From NCBI GenBank assembly GCA_022496185.1, contig WTXG01000073.1, forward strand, positions 1 to 64,000: a DNA stretch of 64,000 bases. Direction: 5' to 3'. Shown one piece after another: positions 44,535 through 54,908 of the stretch (positions are counted from its first letter, which is position 1; each line of letters starts with the position of its first letter). Both the position numbers and the translations under genes were made by a program. The notes below the pieces were generated by a model, which did no database searches, had not been told where the DNA came from, and was given only the letters and a program-made list of their open reading frames with translations. Origin of the DNA: Multifurca ochricompacta (Eukaryota > Basidiomycota > Agaricomycetes > Russulales > Russulaceae).

Positions 44535-45029
44535 TGGTAGGGATAACACCTGGATAATTGTTTTGATACCTGGGTTACCCATAAAATGAAACACGTGCAA
44601 GTTCTTTACTTGCATCGCGCATTTCGGAGATCCAGCCCGGGAGATCCCGGTCAAGGAGATATGCACTTGGACACAACGCGTTCATTTATGGCTACTCAAG
44701 ATTCCTCAAAAATTGTTGGTTTTGTTGAGAAGTGCCTGAAGCCTAGTAATGGCACATGTACATGGGTGGACTGGTTATGGCTAGGGCATAACACACAGAA
44801 ACCACCTTGAAGTTCCCAAGGCCATGTAGCTCAGTGGTTAGAGCACTGGACCTAGAATGTCTGGGGGTCTTGGGTTCAATCCCCAACATGGCTATACTTT
44901 TCCTGAGATTGAATGTCCCTCAATCGGGGTGCTGAAACCTCAACAGGTTTATGTTCAGAAGATTAAATGGATCCTTTATTTACATTATTATTTTATTATT
45001 CTGGTTTCATTTCATACAAGCGCGACTGT
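44535..45029 (+). repeat. R1 repeat, copy C, with a tRNA-like insertion
   Basis: Core GCAAGTTCTTTACTTGC and GCGCATTTCGGA present. After TTGTTGGTTTTGTT the sequence leaves the R1 consensus for about 230 bp containing a tRNA-like segment, then returns as GTTTATGTTCAGAAG and ends ATACAAGCGCGACTG. Confidence 0.6.
44820..44893 (+). repeat. tRNA-like segment (SINE head or tRNA pseudogene)
   Basis: GGCCATGTAGCTCAGTGG opens a 74-nt fold: acceptor GGCCATG/CATGGCT, D arm GCTC..GAGC, perfect T arm TTGGG-TTCAATC-CCCAA. The anticodon arm is abnormal (a 9-nt loop with two weak pairs), so a working tRNA is unlikely. It shares A and B boxes with 30,562-30,637. Confidence 0.55.
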
Positions 45030-45514
45030 CCTAGTCCCTGGATGCACATTTCTGCGCGTTTAAGTCAACCTTCCTTAATAGGAAGGAGGTCAGACCACCA
45101 TGCGATGCAATGTAGTCGCTGCCCCATGCAGCTTGTAGACACACGCGGGCCTTGTTTCAATAAAGTAATTTGATAATTAGATTATAGAATAGTCTATATT
45201 AGTCTAGAGTGTATTTTAGATAGTGCCAGACTGGCAGAATTGGTCACGTGTTAATAAAACAGATGTATCATGGTTTTCAAGAAAGTGGATCACTGATAAG
45301 GATTTTATTTTACATCACACTGTTAATCTGCTTTGATATTTTGTAGGATAATACTAGAACATATTTAACGACACCCTGTAGCATACATCAGATGAGATCT
45401 TGTATTTTTGTGACTGCAGATGTGTTTTATCTCAGAAATTCTACTGATCTTATCAATGCATAATCGGTGCCTATACCCACCAAACCCGCTGCGCGGGTAC
45501 AGGTTTCCACGGGT
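45030..45514. other. repeat-derived spacer
   Basis: Contains GCGCGTTTAAGTCAACCTTCC, similar to 31,120-31,190, then AT-rich DNA and a short CCCGCTGCGCGGGTAC palindrome at about 45,486. No gene is supported. Confidence 0.35.
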
Positions 45515-45544
45515 TGGGAGTTCAGCATGCAGGCTAAGGGGGCA

Positions 45545-46143
45545 TGTTGGAAGTGTAACCATAGCATGCAACCAATTGATACTGGAGATGATGGCCTGGA
45601 TCTGATCATCACCATATCAATGCAATATTCAGAGCATGCAGGTCATGCAAATTTTCTTTATCATAAAGACTCAGTAGTGTAGTTAGAAACCTCAGTCTTT
45701 CTATCCCAAAGACTGAGGTCAGTACTTTCTGTGTTACAGCTACATTACCCATTCACTGATTTATTTGTGTAGCTACACATTTATAGGTATTAACAATTAC
45801 ATAGTCTTTCTATCCCAAAGACTGAGCTATGCATTTATAGCTTGCTACATATAAGACCCTAGTAGAAAGGACAGGACATTAAGTCTGTTCCTCTGTATTC
45901 AATACAGGTGCTTGGGACTTACTTCACCAAACTGAAACTCCACTTGAACCCTCTAAGCTTGCACCTTAGAAGGACTTCAACCCCAGAATACTTGTAGCAG
46001 GACTTAGCATCTCTGCTTGACTTCATCTCACACACATGCCCCCTGACTGGCACAACCTGACTTGGCCTTGATAGAAGATCTTGAGCCTTGAGCAATGACC
46101 TTGAATCTTGAACCTCAACACAGTGGTGCACCTTGCTGTGACA
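45545..46143 (+). repeat. Copia-C 3' LTR
   Basis: TGTTGGAAGTGTAACC...CTTGCTGTGACA, 599 bp, directly after the copia C-terminal signature GVQHAG, stop and GGGGGCA. It shares the TCTTTCTATCCCAAAGACTG pair with the Copia-B LTR. Confidence 0.7.
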
Positions 46144-46248
46144 GTAGAGGGGGCAGCATAAGAGTGTGTGAGGGAAGGTGAGGGGGGTGAGGTTGTCACA
46201 ATGAGCAGAGCCAGTCTCTCATGATCAGGTTGAAAACATGTCTACATG

Positions 46249-46383
46249 TCACATGACTTTGATTTGTAATGATGTTTTGTTGATCAACAATAACTTTCCT
46301 TTTTAAAATAAATAGTATTACAAATCACAGTCATGTAACAATGTTACCACTTTAGGGATGTCAGCAGTGGGGGAGAGTTGGGT
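46249..46383 (-). repeat. MULE-3: Mutator-type arm remnant overlapping the end of NLR2
   Basis: Matches the inner part of the MULE-1 arm: the palindromic module GTCACATGAC...GTCATGTAAC (46,249-46,339) followed by GGGATGTCAGCAGTGGGGG and AGAGTTGGGT. The outer 90-100 bp of the arm are missing. The NLR2 stop codon and last dozen codons lie within it. Confidence 0.75.
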
Positions 46384-49300
46384 GAGCTAATTATATTAGT
46401 ATGCTCTTTTATCTGAGATATGACCTGATCCAAATATTTTTTGTCTCTGTTCTCCCCACCTTTATTTTGTGCTTTTTTATGCATCTTTAGTGCTTCTTCA
46501 AACATGCCTTTTGCCTTCTGGAGCTGTGATCTCTTCATGTACACCAATCCTAGCCCTTGGAAATCATTCCCTTGACCTAAAGCTCGACTTCCAGCCTTGT
46601 GCAATTCTAGAGCCTTTTGGTATGAGACTTCTGCTTTATCCAAGTTTCCAAGCTGGTAAGATATGTCTCCAAGTTGTCCATATGCATTTCCTTGACCCAG
46701 AATGTCATTGATAGTAGTGTATAACTCTAAAGACTTCTGAGCTGAGGCTTCTGCCCTGTCCAACTTGTGTTGGCTTCGATATACACCAGCAAGGCCTGCA
46801 TGATCATTTCCTTGGCCTAAAATGGAATTGGCAATCTGATGGAAATGCAGGGCCTGCTGAAATGAAGCTTCAGCTTCACTCAATCTACTGAGTTTCAGTT
46901 GTATTTCTCCAAGTCTTTGATAGCTATATCCTTGTCCTAGAATGTTATTGGAACCCTTATGACAATCTACTGCCTTCTGAGATGAGACCATGCCTTCATC
47001 TAGTTTGCCCATCAACCTATATACATTTGCAAGTCTCTGATAAATATCTCCTTGGCCAACAACATCATTCAGAGATTGGTAAAGTTGCAAAGCCTTTTGG
47101 AATGTGTTTTCTGCCTCTTGTAATGCAGATTGTAGAACATATACTCTGCCAAGATCACGTAAAACCTCAGCATGTAGGTGGTGATCAACCTGGGGCCTTG
47201 ATAAGCACAACCTTTCTGCTTCTTGCAATTTTTGCTTCGCACTCTCCATGTCCATGCCAGAATAGTATAAATATCCCCATTGCCGTAAACATTTAATTAA
47301 CAATGATGCATCACCATGATTGCCTTCGATAAATTGAACAGCCTGAGCCATGAGTGTATCAGAGACATCCCCAATATTCTGACAACAATTTGTGAAGGTG
47401 AGAGTGACGCCAATGAGTCTTGCTTGATTCTGGTAGTTTGACTTTAAGAGGCTGGATAGAATGGACTTTGTGTTATTAACTTCTAACACCATTTTGGCAT
47501 AATGATCAGGTTGGGCTCTAAATGGATTAGAAGATGCCAGAGTGATATAGAAGTCCTCCAAGGAGCTTTTGTGTTTTGATGACAGAAACCCCTGGCTGTT
47601 ACTAAAGTGGCGAATAATGGGATGAGGTTGATATCTCCTTTCCGTGAGATTGATCAAACTGCATTGCTGAAGAACATGAAGGCATGATATTATATCCATG
47701 TCAACGAGGATGCGTCTGAATTCATCTAGCTGTTCCATGTGAATCCCATCTGGCAGCAAGCTAAGCACCCCAAGTAGCTCTTTGGCAGACGGGTTTACTT
47801 TCATCCTCCCACTATCAATTGACACTTGGATGGAGTACTCCAGACTTGAGAGCCTATCCATTTGACCCCTCTGAACAGCCTTTATCTGTTTTGAGGTCCA
47901 GTCCTTCCATAGTAACACAGGCGGGGTCACCTGGGCAAGGTGGGCCAACAAGTTTACAGCCAAGGGAACATGATCCACAGCTTTGATGAGCTTCCCGGCA
48001 TAGTCGTCATAACCCCCAGCAATACGCGTCCAAATTTCTTTAGAAGCATCATGATTAAGAGTCTCCAGTGGGGCCAACGGGGGTAGTGTCCACTGAGTCC
48101 GAGCCGGCCGTTCCGTTCCTCGCATGGTGACAATGATAGTTACTTGACGCAATTCTGTGATCCTTGATAAAAGGTCCTCCACAGGATATTTCACTTCGCT
48201 TGGTTGGTCCCAGGGTGACTCGAAATTATCAAGGCAGAGGATAGACTCCTTCGCGGCCAGAGTGGTACGGATGCGAGACCAAAGTGCATCAGGAGCACTC
48301 TTAAGGACTCCGAGGGATTTTCCGAGCTCGGTCAAGAGAGCACCAGAAGTTAAGAGGGATTCGCAGGAGACTAAGTATCGAGCATCGCCGAATTGTTCTT
48401 GAATACGATCATGAGTGAGCACCGCATTAGCGAGTGTGGTTTTCCCATATCCACCGGGGCCCAAAATGGCAATACGAGCAGGACGAGATCCGAGATTAGT
48501 GAAAATCATGTGGACAATCTGAGCAAGTTCTGCATCACGTCCGAAGAATATTTGAGGTGTGCTTGGTTCATGGGAGATGTACCTGGGGGCAATATCAGTA
48601 CACGATCGTGCATCCATGAATGCATCGAAATGGGAAGCGCTTACGTGATGGCCTCAGCTTGGCCAGCATCAGCCGAGCCAACATGCGTGGTAGTAATCTA
48701 CTCGCAGGCGTTATTAGTTTACCAGTATTCCCGTGATATGAAATAGCCATGTACCTTGCGATCCTGAACAACCAACGCAAAGCGGGAGTCCAAAACCAAT
48801 TTCGCCTGCAAGGCAATTGATGAGTCAAACATGAGGGAGAGTGGCGGCATAAAGTAAAAAGATTAAGGGGTCTAGGACAGACCTGGAAAGTTTGGAGTAC
48901 ATTCAACAATTTGCCGTCGTATTGCTTGATCTTCCTGAGTATGTCTGTGCGCAAAAGCACCTTCCTGATACCCCCAGTCTCAGCGCACTCCTCGAGCGCA
49001 ATTTTAATCCCATGGAGGTCACTTTGCTGGCAATCAGACCACGGAAAAAAATGACAGCAGACCCGTGAGACGGACCTGCGTAGTGTGTCTAGAATGGCGC
49101 GCAAACCGATGGGGAGGTCTTCTTCATTTATGTCATGCGCTTGGCACGACTCTGCGACATCGACGACCACACTGGCAACGTTGGAAAGCTTCTGCATCAA
49201 CACTTCCCACTCTTGCTTGCACTGTTTAACTTCCTATTACATGGTTTATTAGCGTATATGACTCGCAGAAACACGTTCGGGAACTTACATCTCTCATGGT

Positions 49301-49619
49301 GAGGGCTTGGAGTAAGAGGCCTGCGATGGGAGCGAGGTATGGAACTTTCGCACCCAAGGCACTCCCCTCTTTTAAAACAGCAAGAGAAGTTTGAATCGCA
49401 CTCATCCCAACATTAGCACGCCCACCGATTTGGGTAGATGAGGCAGGATTGAAGTTACTACCAGCTGGAAGAGAAATCTATTAGTGAGTCTCGAATCAAG
49501 CATACTGTTCCTCAGCTACACTCACAAGCTGACTTGAGCTGATCATCTTCAGCAGATGCAGAAAACATTCTGCGGACGGTCTTCCTGAAAGAAAATCGTT
49601 TGGATTGCGTGTTGGACAT
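46344..49619 (-). CDS. NLR2: NB-ARC-TPR STAND receptor with a helical N-terminal domain
   Basis: Role: a fungal NOD-like receptor. NB-ARC is an ATP/ADP switch and TPRs usually sense. The start at 49,619 (MSNTQSKRFSFRKTVRR) joins by short introns to NVGMSAIQTSLAVLKEGSAL and EVKQCKQEWEVLMQKLSNVA, an all-helical domain of about 200 residues like the MLKL-type four-helix bundle often found on such proteins (inference from pattern). The final exon has the P-loop GPGGYGKTTLA (about 48,470-48,440), Walker B-like ILCLDNFE, sensor-like IVTMRGTER, HVPLAVNLLA, a winged helix, then about six TPRs of the LGQGxxYxxLGxxxxxLxxxxxAxxxxQKAL type. Odd: the last dozen codons and the stop lie in a Mutator-arm remnant. 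No frame break is seen. An alternative upstream ATG at 49,741 is in another frame and less likely. Confidence 0.85.
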
Positions 49620-49959
49620 TTGGTACCAGTTGAAGATGTTTGAGTACGACAGCTCGAGGACTCAGGCGCCTCGAGGCTCTGACTTGGGCGTTTGGTCGGG
49701 AAACAAAACGTGACTTTCGGCGCCTGATGCTGATGGACCACTTATAACGTCGACATCAAACATAAAATAAATATATTCACACAAAACAGATGTATCTTGC
49801 ACGACGCAATAGCGCAGCTCAGGGAAAAGCCAAAGCAGGGGAAGCCCATTCCAAAAGAAAACTTGTGTCTGTGAATGAACAAAACGATTTTTTTAATTTT
49901 AATCATTACAAATCGCATCAGTATTCCCTCTCCTGAAGGTACGAAAACTGGAATCCAGT

Positions 49960-51894
49960 TTAATTATCGAGCAGGGCCGCCGCAGCCTTGCGCGCATTCG
50001 CCTTGAGACTTTCCACTTGCAACTCGAGATTGCGTATTTGAGCCCGTGCCTCGCGTAGCTCCGCATTTACCCGGTCATTTTCCTCTTGCAGAGCGGCAGT
50101 TGTCTTTCCATCCTGTACGATATATGTATGAGTAGATAAATAAATAAGAACGTCAGAAAAGTTGGCATGCGCAAAAGTTGAACGCACATCTGAAACGTAT
50201 GTAGATGCCGAGTGAGAAGGTGGGATATGGACTTCGGGTGATGGTACCGGTGCATGAGCGGAGACTGGGCTGGGAATCGGCTCGCTCGCAACTTTGGTGA
50301 TTGGCGGAGCCACGGGCGATAGGACGGTACTGGCACGGGTTGGGGAGCAGGAGCCGTCGCGGAGCGCGTCGCCACGGGGGTAGAAGTAGCAGGAACCGGT
50401 GCCTCCACGGAGGTAGAGACGACTCCATTCTCAAGTGAGACAAGCTTGAGGGAAACTGGTTTGCCAGAAAAAAATTCCCCCGCACTGAGAGAGGGCTCGA
50501 TTGATGGCGCAGGAGGGAAGATATCGGACTGGAACGAGTCGGACTAGCGAGTTGTGCGTCTCAGTGATAATCTAGTTGGTGGGGGAACAGAAAAACGGAT
50601 AATTACCTTGCGCGGGACGATGAACGCGATAGGCTCGACGGCGGTCGCAGTGAGCTTGTAGGCACGTGCGATCTCACAATCTGATGTATTTACTACGCGC
50701 CGTGGGACGAAGCACATCCCGCGCTGCGGTTCACTTGATTTGTGCTCGTCCAACGCGTACAAATTGTCGTTCTCGTACTCATAGTACCGGATATTTCCGT
50801 CTCCCTTCCCAGCTACCAAATCGGTGCACCTCTTTTAGCATCTTTGCGCTATCGTTTTGAACTAAGAGAAAGATGAAAACTCTCACCAAGGAAGAGGATG
50901 TTATTGTCACTCCAGAATGGCATACAATGCCCGCAGATTGGTCCAGCGTGAGCATCTTGACATTCTTGAGCGCGCCAGTCTCCCATACCGCGACTTGCCG
51001 ATCACTCATCCGGCTAAAGCCAGTCGTAGCGATACGATCGCGGTCACCAATCCATACTACGCGTACACTCTTGATGCCGCTATGGCCCTCGCCAACACGT
51101 ACAGCCTCGCCACCAGCGCGAGGATCGAATAAGCGCAGCTTGCGGTCCCGGGATGTCGTCGCTACGAGCTGGCCGGTCGGGTTAAAAGCAAGACTCTGAA
51201 TGGTGTCCCCATGTCCGCTCAGCACCGCACGTGGGGATTCGGCGCGCCTAGATCCCAAAGTTTAACAGTAAGGTCTCCGACGGCACTCGCTAAGACATGC
51301 TGTGCGGCGGGATGCCAGAGCACTTGACCGATCTTGCGCGGTGACGCGTCGATACGCAATACGGGGCCAAAGTCGCGTGGCACCCAACCTTCCGTGTTCC
51401 AATCCTCAAATGCGGAGGGATCCACCTGCCAGATCATCACGTTTCCATCTTCACCGCCAGACGCGACGATAGAGTCTGAGTGTGGGGACCAGTCCGTGTC
51501 AAGTACGGGTGCTGTGTGACTACGGGCAAGTGGGACAATGTCTGGGAGCTTTGTTGGGATTCCGGGTGCGCCGGAGAAGGGAGAGGGAGCTGGAAGGATG
51601 GCAAAGGCACCTCCACCGGAGGAATTCCAGTTCACGCTGATGTATTTCTGTATGATAATGAGCCTGAGTTTGGTCTCAGTAGCAGCATCGGAGCAGTACG
51701 CACGCCAGATGCAGAGATTACGTTGGTATCCCAGGCGCTGCTAGTCACTTTTATGTTGTCGATCCCATGCTCCTTCTTTGCTGGCTGTCCGAAGACATGT
51801 CTATTTGAATGGGCGAAAGTGGGTGCGATCTCCTATAGATAGCAGTTTTTTTTTCGACTTACCGATATTTTGAGGCGCGCACAAAGCGAGACAT
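49960..51894 (-). CDS. crn1: coronin, actin-binding WD40 protein, with apparent frameshifts
   Basis: Role: coronins bind F-actin and Arp2/3 at actin patches. The start ATG at 51,894 (MSRFVRASKYR) splices to HVFGQPAKKEHGIDNIKV (51,800-51,704), then KYISVNWNSSGGGAFAILP from 51,647, the diagnostic coronin N-terminus. WD repeats follow (VLDTDWSPHSDSIVASGGED, SLAFNPTGQLVATTSRDRKL, VWIGDRDRIATTGFSRMSDR), the GKGDGNIRYYEYE block, a Pro/Thr-rich linker, and a C-terminal coiled coil (ALQEENDRVNAELRE..LELQVESLK) ending at 49,960. Odd: three places need one extra base to keep frame: a CCCC run at about 51,245, near 50,918 before MPFWSDNN, and near 50,320 in the linker. Each looks like a one-base deletion, so assembly error and recent decay are both open. 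It is the first strongly conserved housekeeping gene right of the repeat compartment. Confidence 0.88.
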
Positions 51895-52365
51895 TCACCT
51901 ATTTGACCCTCGATGAGTTATATGTTAGTCGTAGGCGTCAAGGCGTTTCGAGTTGGGTTCAGGATTATTGTAATATCAGAATATCAGCAAAAAGCAAAAT
52001 AAGGAGATGGAGACCGGCAATTCCCGTTCAATGGCTTCAGCCCACCCACTTTACAACTGCTTTAACTGCTATCAACAGAGCGAGCGAGGATTTACATCTG
52101 GGCTTTGAGAAGGCCGTCATTGTGTAAATAAATAAACCCTAGCTCTACTCCAGGACAACGTGCCTTTGTGTGTGCTACCACGATGGCTGGGGATGGACAA
52201 CTTGCCAATACCTTGCGCTAGTACTAAGGAAAATAAGAAAAGATCATCGTGTACCAGATTCCATTTTTAAAGATCCATTCAATCTTAGTTCAATCAAAGC
52301 AACGCAGTTTATCCTTTCCCTACTTCTTTCCTTTCCCCCCTTTACCAAGCCTCTCCGACCGTGAC
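51895..52365. other. intergenic region upstream of coronin
   Basis: No supported coding region or repeat. An AT-rich stretch and a T run near 51,846 lie at the coronin start. Confidence 0.3.
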
Positions 52366-52820
52366 ATGAAAGCGAGTACGAGGTCATCAAGCTCAGGATC
52401 TTCATTATTAACTCTTACTCCCAGACATCTCCTCCTTTCTCGTCAGAATAATAACGTAAATAAAACGCCCATTGATGGGAAGGAAAGATATGACTTTCCT
52501 ACAAATCGAGTAAGATAAATGAGTTTGTGGTGAAGTTGGAGTCGGACCGATGACGCGCTTCCTCTCTGAAATCTAACTCTCATTCTCCCTCAGCCCAAGG
52601 GCTAATAATGATGATCTCAGAACCACCTCCTCGCATCACCACGACAACCGCTCGTAATCTATCGACAAAGCGCGCACAGATTCACCTCCAAAATTTTCTC
52701 GACGATTTCGAAAATCGAAACTCTACCTTGAACGGTGGTGACAAGGCCGTCACCGTTCAATTACAAAAGCTCAACAAAGCCCTGATTGAAGAGCGACAGA
52801 GAGAAAAGGGTGGTCGCTAG
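52366..52820 (+). CDS. small unidentified protein (uncertain exons)
   Basis: A frame from 52,608 encodes 70 residues: a basic Thr-rich start, then a helical stretch AQIHLQNFLDDFENRNST and AVTVQLQKLNKALIEERQ of coiled-coil character. Upstream, 52,366-52,510 encodes a Ser-rich peptide ending in a possible GTAAG donor, but I could not join it in frame to the second part. I do not recognise the family. It lies tail-to-tail with the HUA1-like gene, separated by a C run (52,828-52,842). Real coding is plausible from composition but unproven. Confidence 0.4.
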
Positions 52821-53183
52821 CTAGATGCCCCCCCCCCCCCCCTCCATTCCCGGAGAGAGAAGATGTGATAATTTTGGGTGGGTTGGTCGTGATTTTGATT
52901 TTGATTTGTTTTTGAACTTTTCCCCTCAGAAACCAGTATATGGCTCGATACAGTTCGCAGTCAGTCTCTCCCTTTCTCTCTATCCCTCCCCCTTCCGCTT
53001 CCGCCATTTTTTTGTAAGATAATCAAATCGTAGAAACCAAAAATCATAGCTAGGATTTTTCGTACCTTAGCAAACATAAGCTGTCCATAAAATACATACG
53101 TACATATGCATAACATAAAATATATACACAAAATCACAAAGATCGACCAAAACGCATTCCTACCAAACCTCTCATCTATTCAT

Positions 53184-54776
53184 TCAATTCAACAACCTCC
53201 CGATACCACCACACGTTTCGCACGTCATCTCATCAAAAATTAAGAACGGCGTCAGGCCACGACCACCACACCGCCAGCACAACCGTCCGCCGATTCGCGG
53301 ATCCCCTGGCATGACGACCGTCGCGCCGGGAGGAGGCCTCGTGCCATATGGCATCGCCACAGCGTAAGGATTGGACGATTGCCCACCGGGTGGCCCGACA
53401 GGTAGCGGTGGGGGAGGGTGCTGCGTTGGTGCTACCGGTCGTGAGGGTTTGAATACGGGAAGTGGGCGCTGAAACGAGCGACCATGTTGACTGTGACTCG
53501 AATTGTTACTCTGATCGCCCCATGGACTCGATGCGATTATAGACGTAAACGGCTTGCCGAATCGGTCCCAGCATTTACGACACGGATGAGATGGATCAAA
53601 GCTCTTGTACCCCGTGTTGCAACCTTTTCACACAGTATTTGTGTGGCCAAAAAGAGGGGTGCGGGTGGGGGGAGGGGGGGCATGAGCGAGTGAGTAAGTA
53701 AGTGGTAAAGAAAGAGAGAAGAATGAGGGGGAAGGAGGAAGGGGGAGGGTACAAAAGTATGGTGACATACATTTGGTACAGAAGTACGTCTCTGGGTAAA
53801 CGAGCGTCTGGCCATTCCGCAGCAGCGGATGACCAGGTGTAGGCGTAGTTGTCGGCCGCCTATCACTCACAGGCGGTCCTGTGGACCCCGCGCCGCTCGA
53901 GGTCGATGCCGAACGAGGACGGCGGGAAGGTGGAGGTGCACCAGGCGGAGGTGCATACCGAAGCCGTTGTTGTTGTTGTTGTTGTTGTTGTTGCTGCTGC
54001 TGTGGAGACACACCATCAGCACCATTAAAGTCCTGCGTAAAATCCGACGTCTGGGAGAGGGGGCGCGACCTTGGAGGAGGGCCAGGGGGTGGTGCGAACT
54101 GAGGGAGTGGGAAAAATTGGGGGTGCTGGGTTGGCGGCTGCAGCTGTTGTGGTTGCTGATATGGGAGTTGTTCGGGGGGTTCAGGAGCACGCTGGAAGGG
54201 CCTACGTGGGCCTTGCTCTACAACCGACTCACCACCGCCGAAATCGGGTGTCAGGGAGTAAGCTGGGGGTGCAGATTCAGGTATGGCATCAGGAGGCGGG
54301 AAGTCCGATGCTGGCGGTGCGCTAGTGACCGGTGGAGATGCAGGGGCATTGAGACTACGACGCGGTGGGAGGGATGGAGGGGAGTCTGACGGTAGTCGGC
54401 TATGCGAGTTATCGCGAGGGGGAAGGGTCGGAGGGATCTCGGTAAAAAGTCGCGCAGTAGATTGGTTGTGCGCGAGGGGACTCGGATTTGATGATTGGAG
54501 TGGATTAACGGGCGATAACCCCGTTGTTAGTCCAGGAAGAGCTTCTGGTTGCTCTTCATCGTCGGAATGAGGGTCTGGTTCTGGTACAGAGTAATAACTG
54601 GGTGGGCTCGAGATGGAGGATATTCCTGTAGGAGTTGGAGTAAGCGCAGAATGGGAGAAAGGTAAAGCGGTGTAGTATGAAGGTGCGCTTGATAAAGTTG
54701 ATATGCCTGTTGTATTGGGAGTTAAAAGTGGATTGCGAAATGGATTGTGAGAGGAGTTGTTGTTGCTATTGCTCAT
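53184..54776 (-). CDS. HUA1-like zinc-binding protein
   Basis: Role: yeast Hua1 is a cytoplasmic protein with a DnaJ-like zinc domain, proposed to act in actin patch assembly. Two exons: 54,776-53,771 encodes a long Pro/Ser-rich disordered region with PPxY-like and SH3-ligand-like runs (SPPSYYSVPEPD, PPTLPPRDN, QFAPPPGPPPRSRP) and a Q-run of 13; 53,623-53,184 completes the C-terminus. Across the intron (GTATGT..AAAAG) the frame gives ETYFCTKC|CNTGYKSFDPSHPCRKCW, then Pro-rich sequence, then MPGDPRIGGRLCWRCGGRG and EMTCETCGGIGRL. These paired CxxC/CxxCG motifs are the Hua1 signature. It is divergently transcribed from the NOL8-like gene 132 bp away. The family call is confident; role in this fungus is inferred. 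Confidence 0.8.
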
Positions 54777-54908
54777 CCTTGGCCTTCGGGGAGAGGGTGA
54801 GGGAGGTGGAGGGTTAAAGGTAAGGTTAAAGGGGAAACGGAGGGGACCGGGGTTGGTTTATAATAATATTATCATCTCAAACCCCACCCTCTCACCCTTG
54901 CTTGTCTC
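54777..54908. promoter_or_regulatory. 132-bp divergent intergenic region, likely shared promoter
   Basis: Lies between the starts of the HUA1-like (minus) and NOL8-like (plus) genes. It is purine/pyrimidine-rich with a GGTTTATAATAATATTATC stretch at about 54,853. No recognised factor sites. Confidence 0.45.

Larger units (their letters stand above)
41693..46143 (+). mobile_element. Copia-C: copia element lacking its 5' part
   Basis: Begins within integrase (LEDSTPDEAWSGNKPDVS) just after the joining LTR, runs through RT to mid RNase H at 44,124, is interrupted by short repeats, and resumes as GVQHAG plus stop and a 599-bp LTR (45,545-46,143). A solo LTR lies inside. The 5' LTR, gag and protease are missing. 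Confidence 0.8.

Noticed and set aside
44820..44893. Functional tRNA gene
   Set aside because: The anticodon arm needs a 9-nt loop and weak pairs, and the segment is embedded in a repeat; better called tRNA-derived.
51205..51245. A 37-nt intron in coronin that would avoid a frameshift
   Set aside because: It would remove the conserved AVLSGHGDTIQ segment and is shorter than other introns here; a missing C in a CCCC run explains the frame better.
53829..54570. Plus-strand Arg- and Leu-rich ORFs opposite the HUA1-like gene
   Set aside because: Low-complexity antisense of the Pro/Gln-rich exon; no independent signal.
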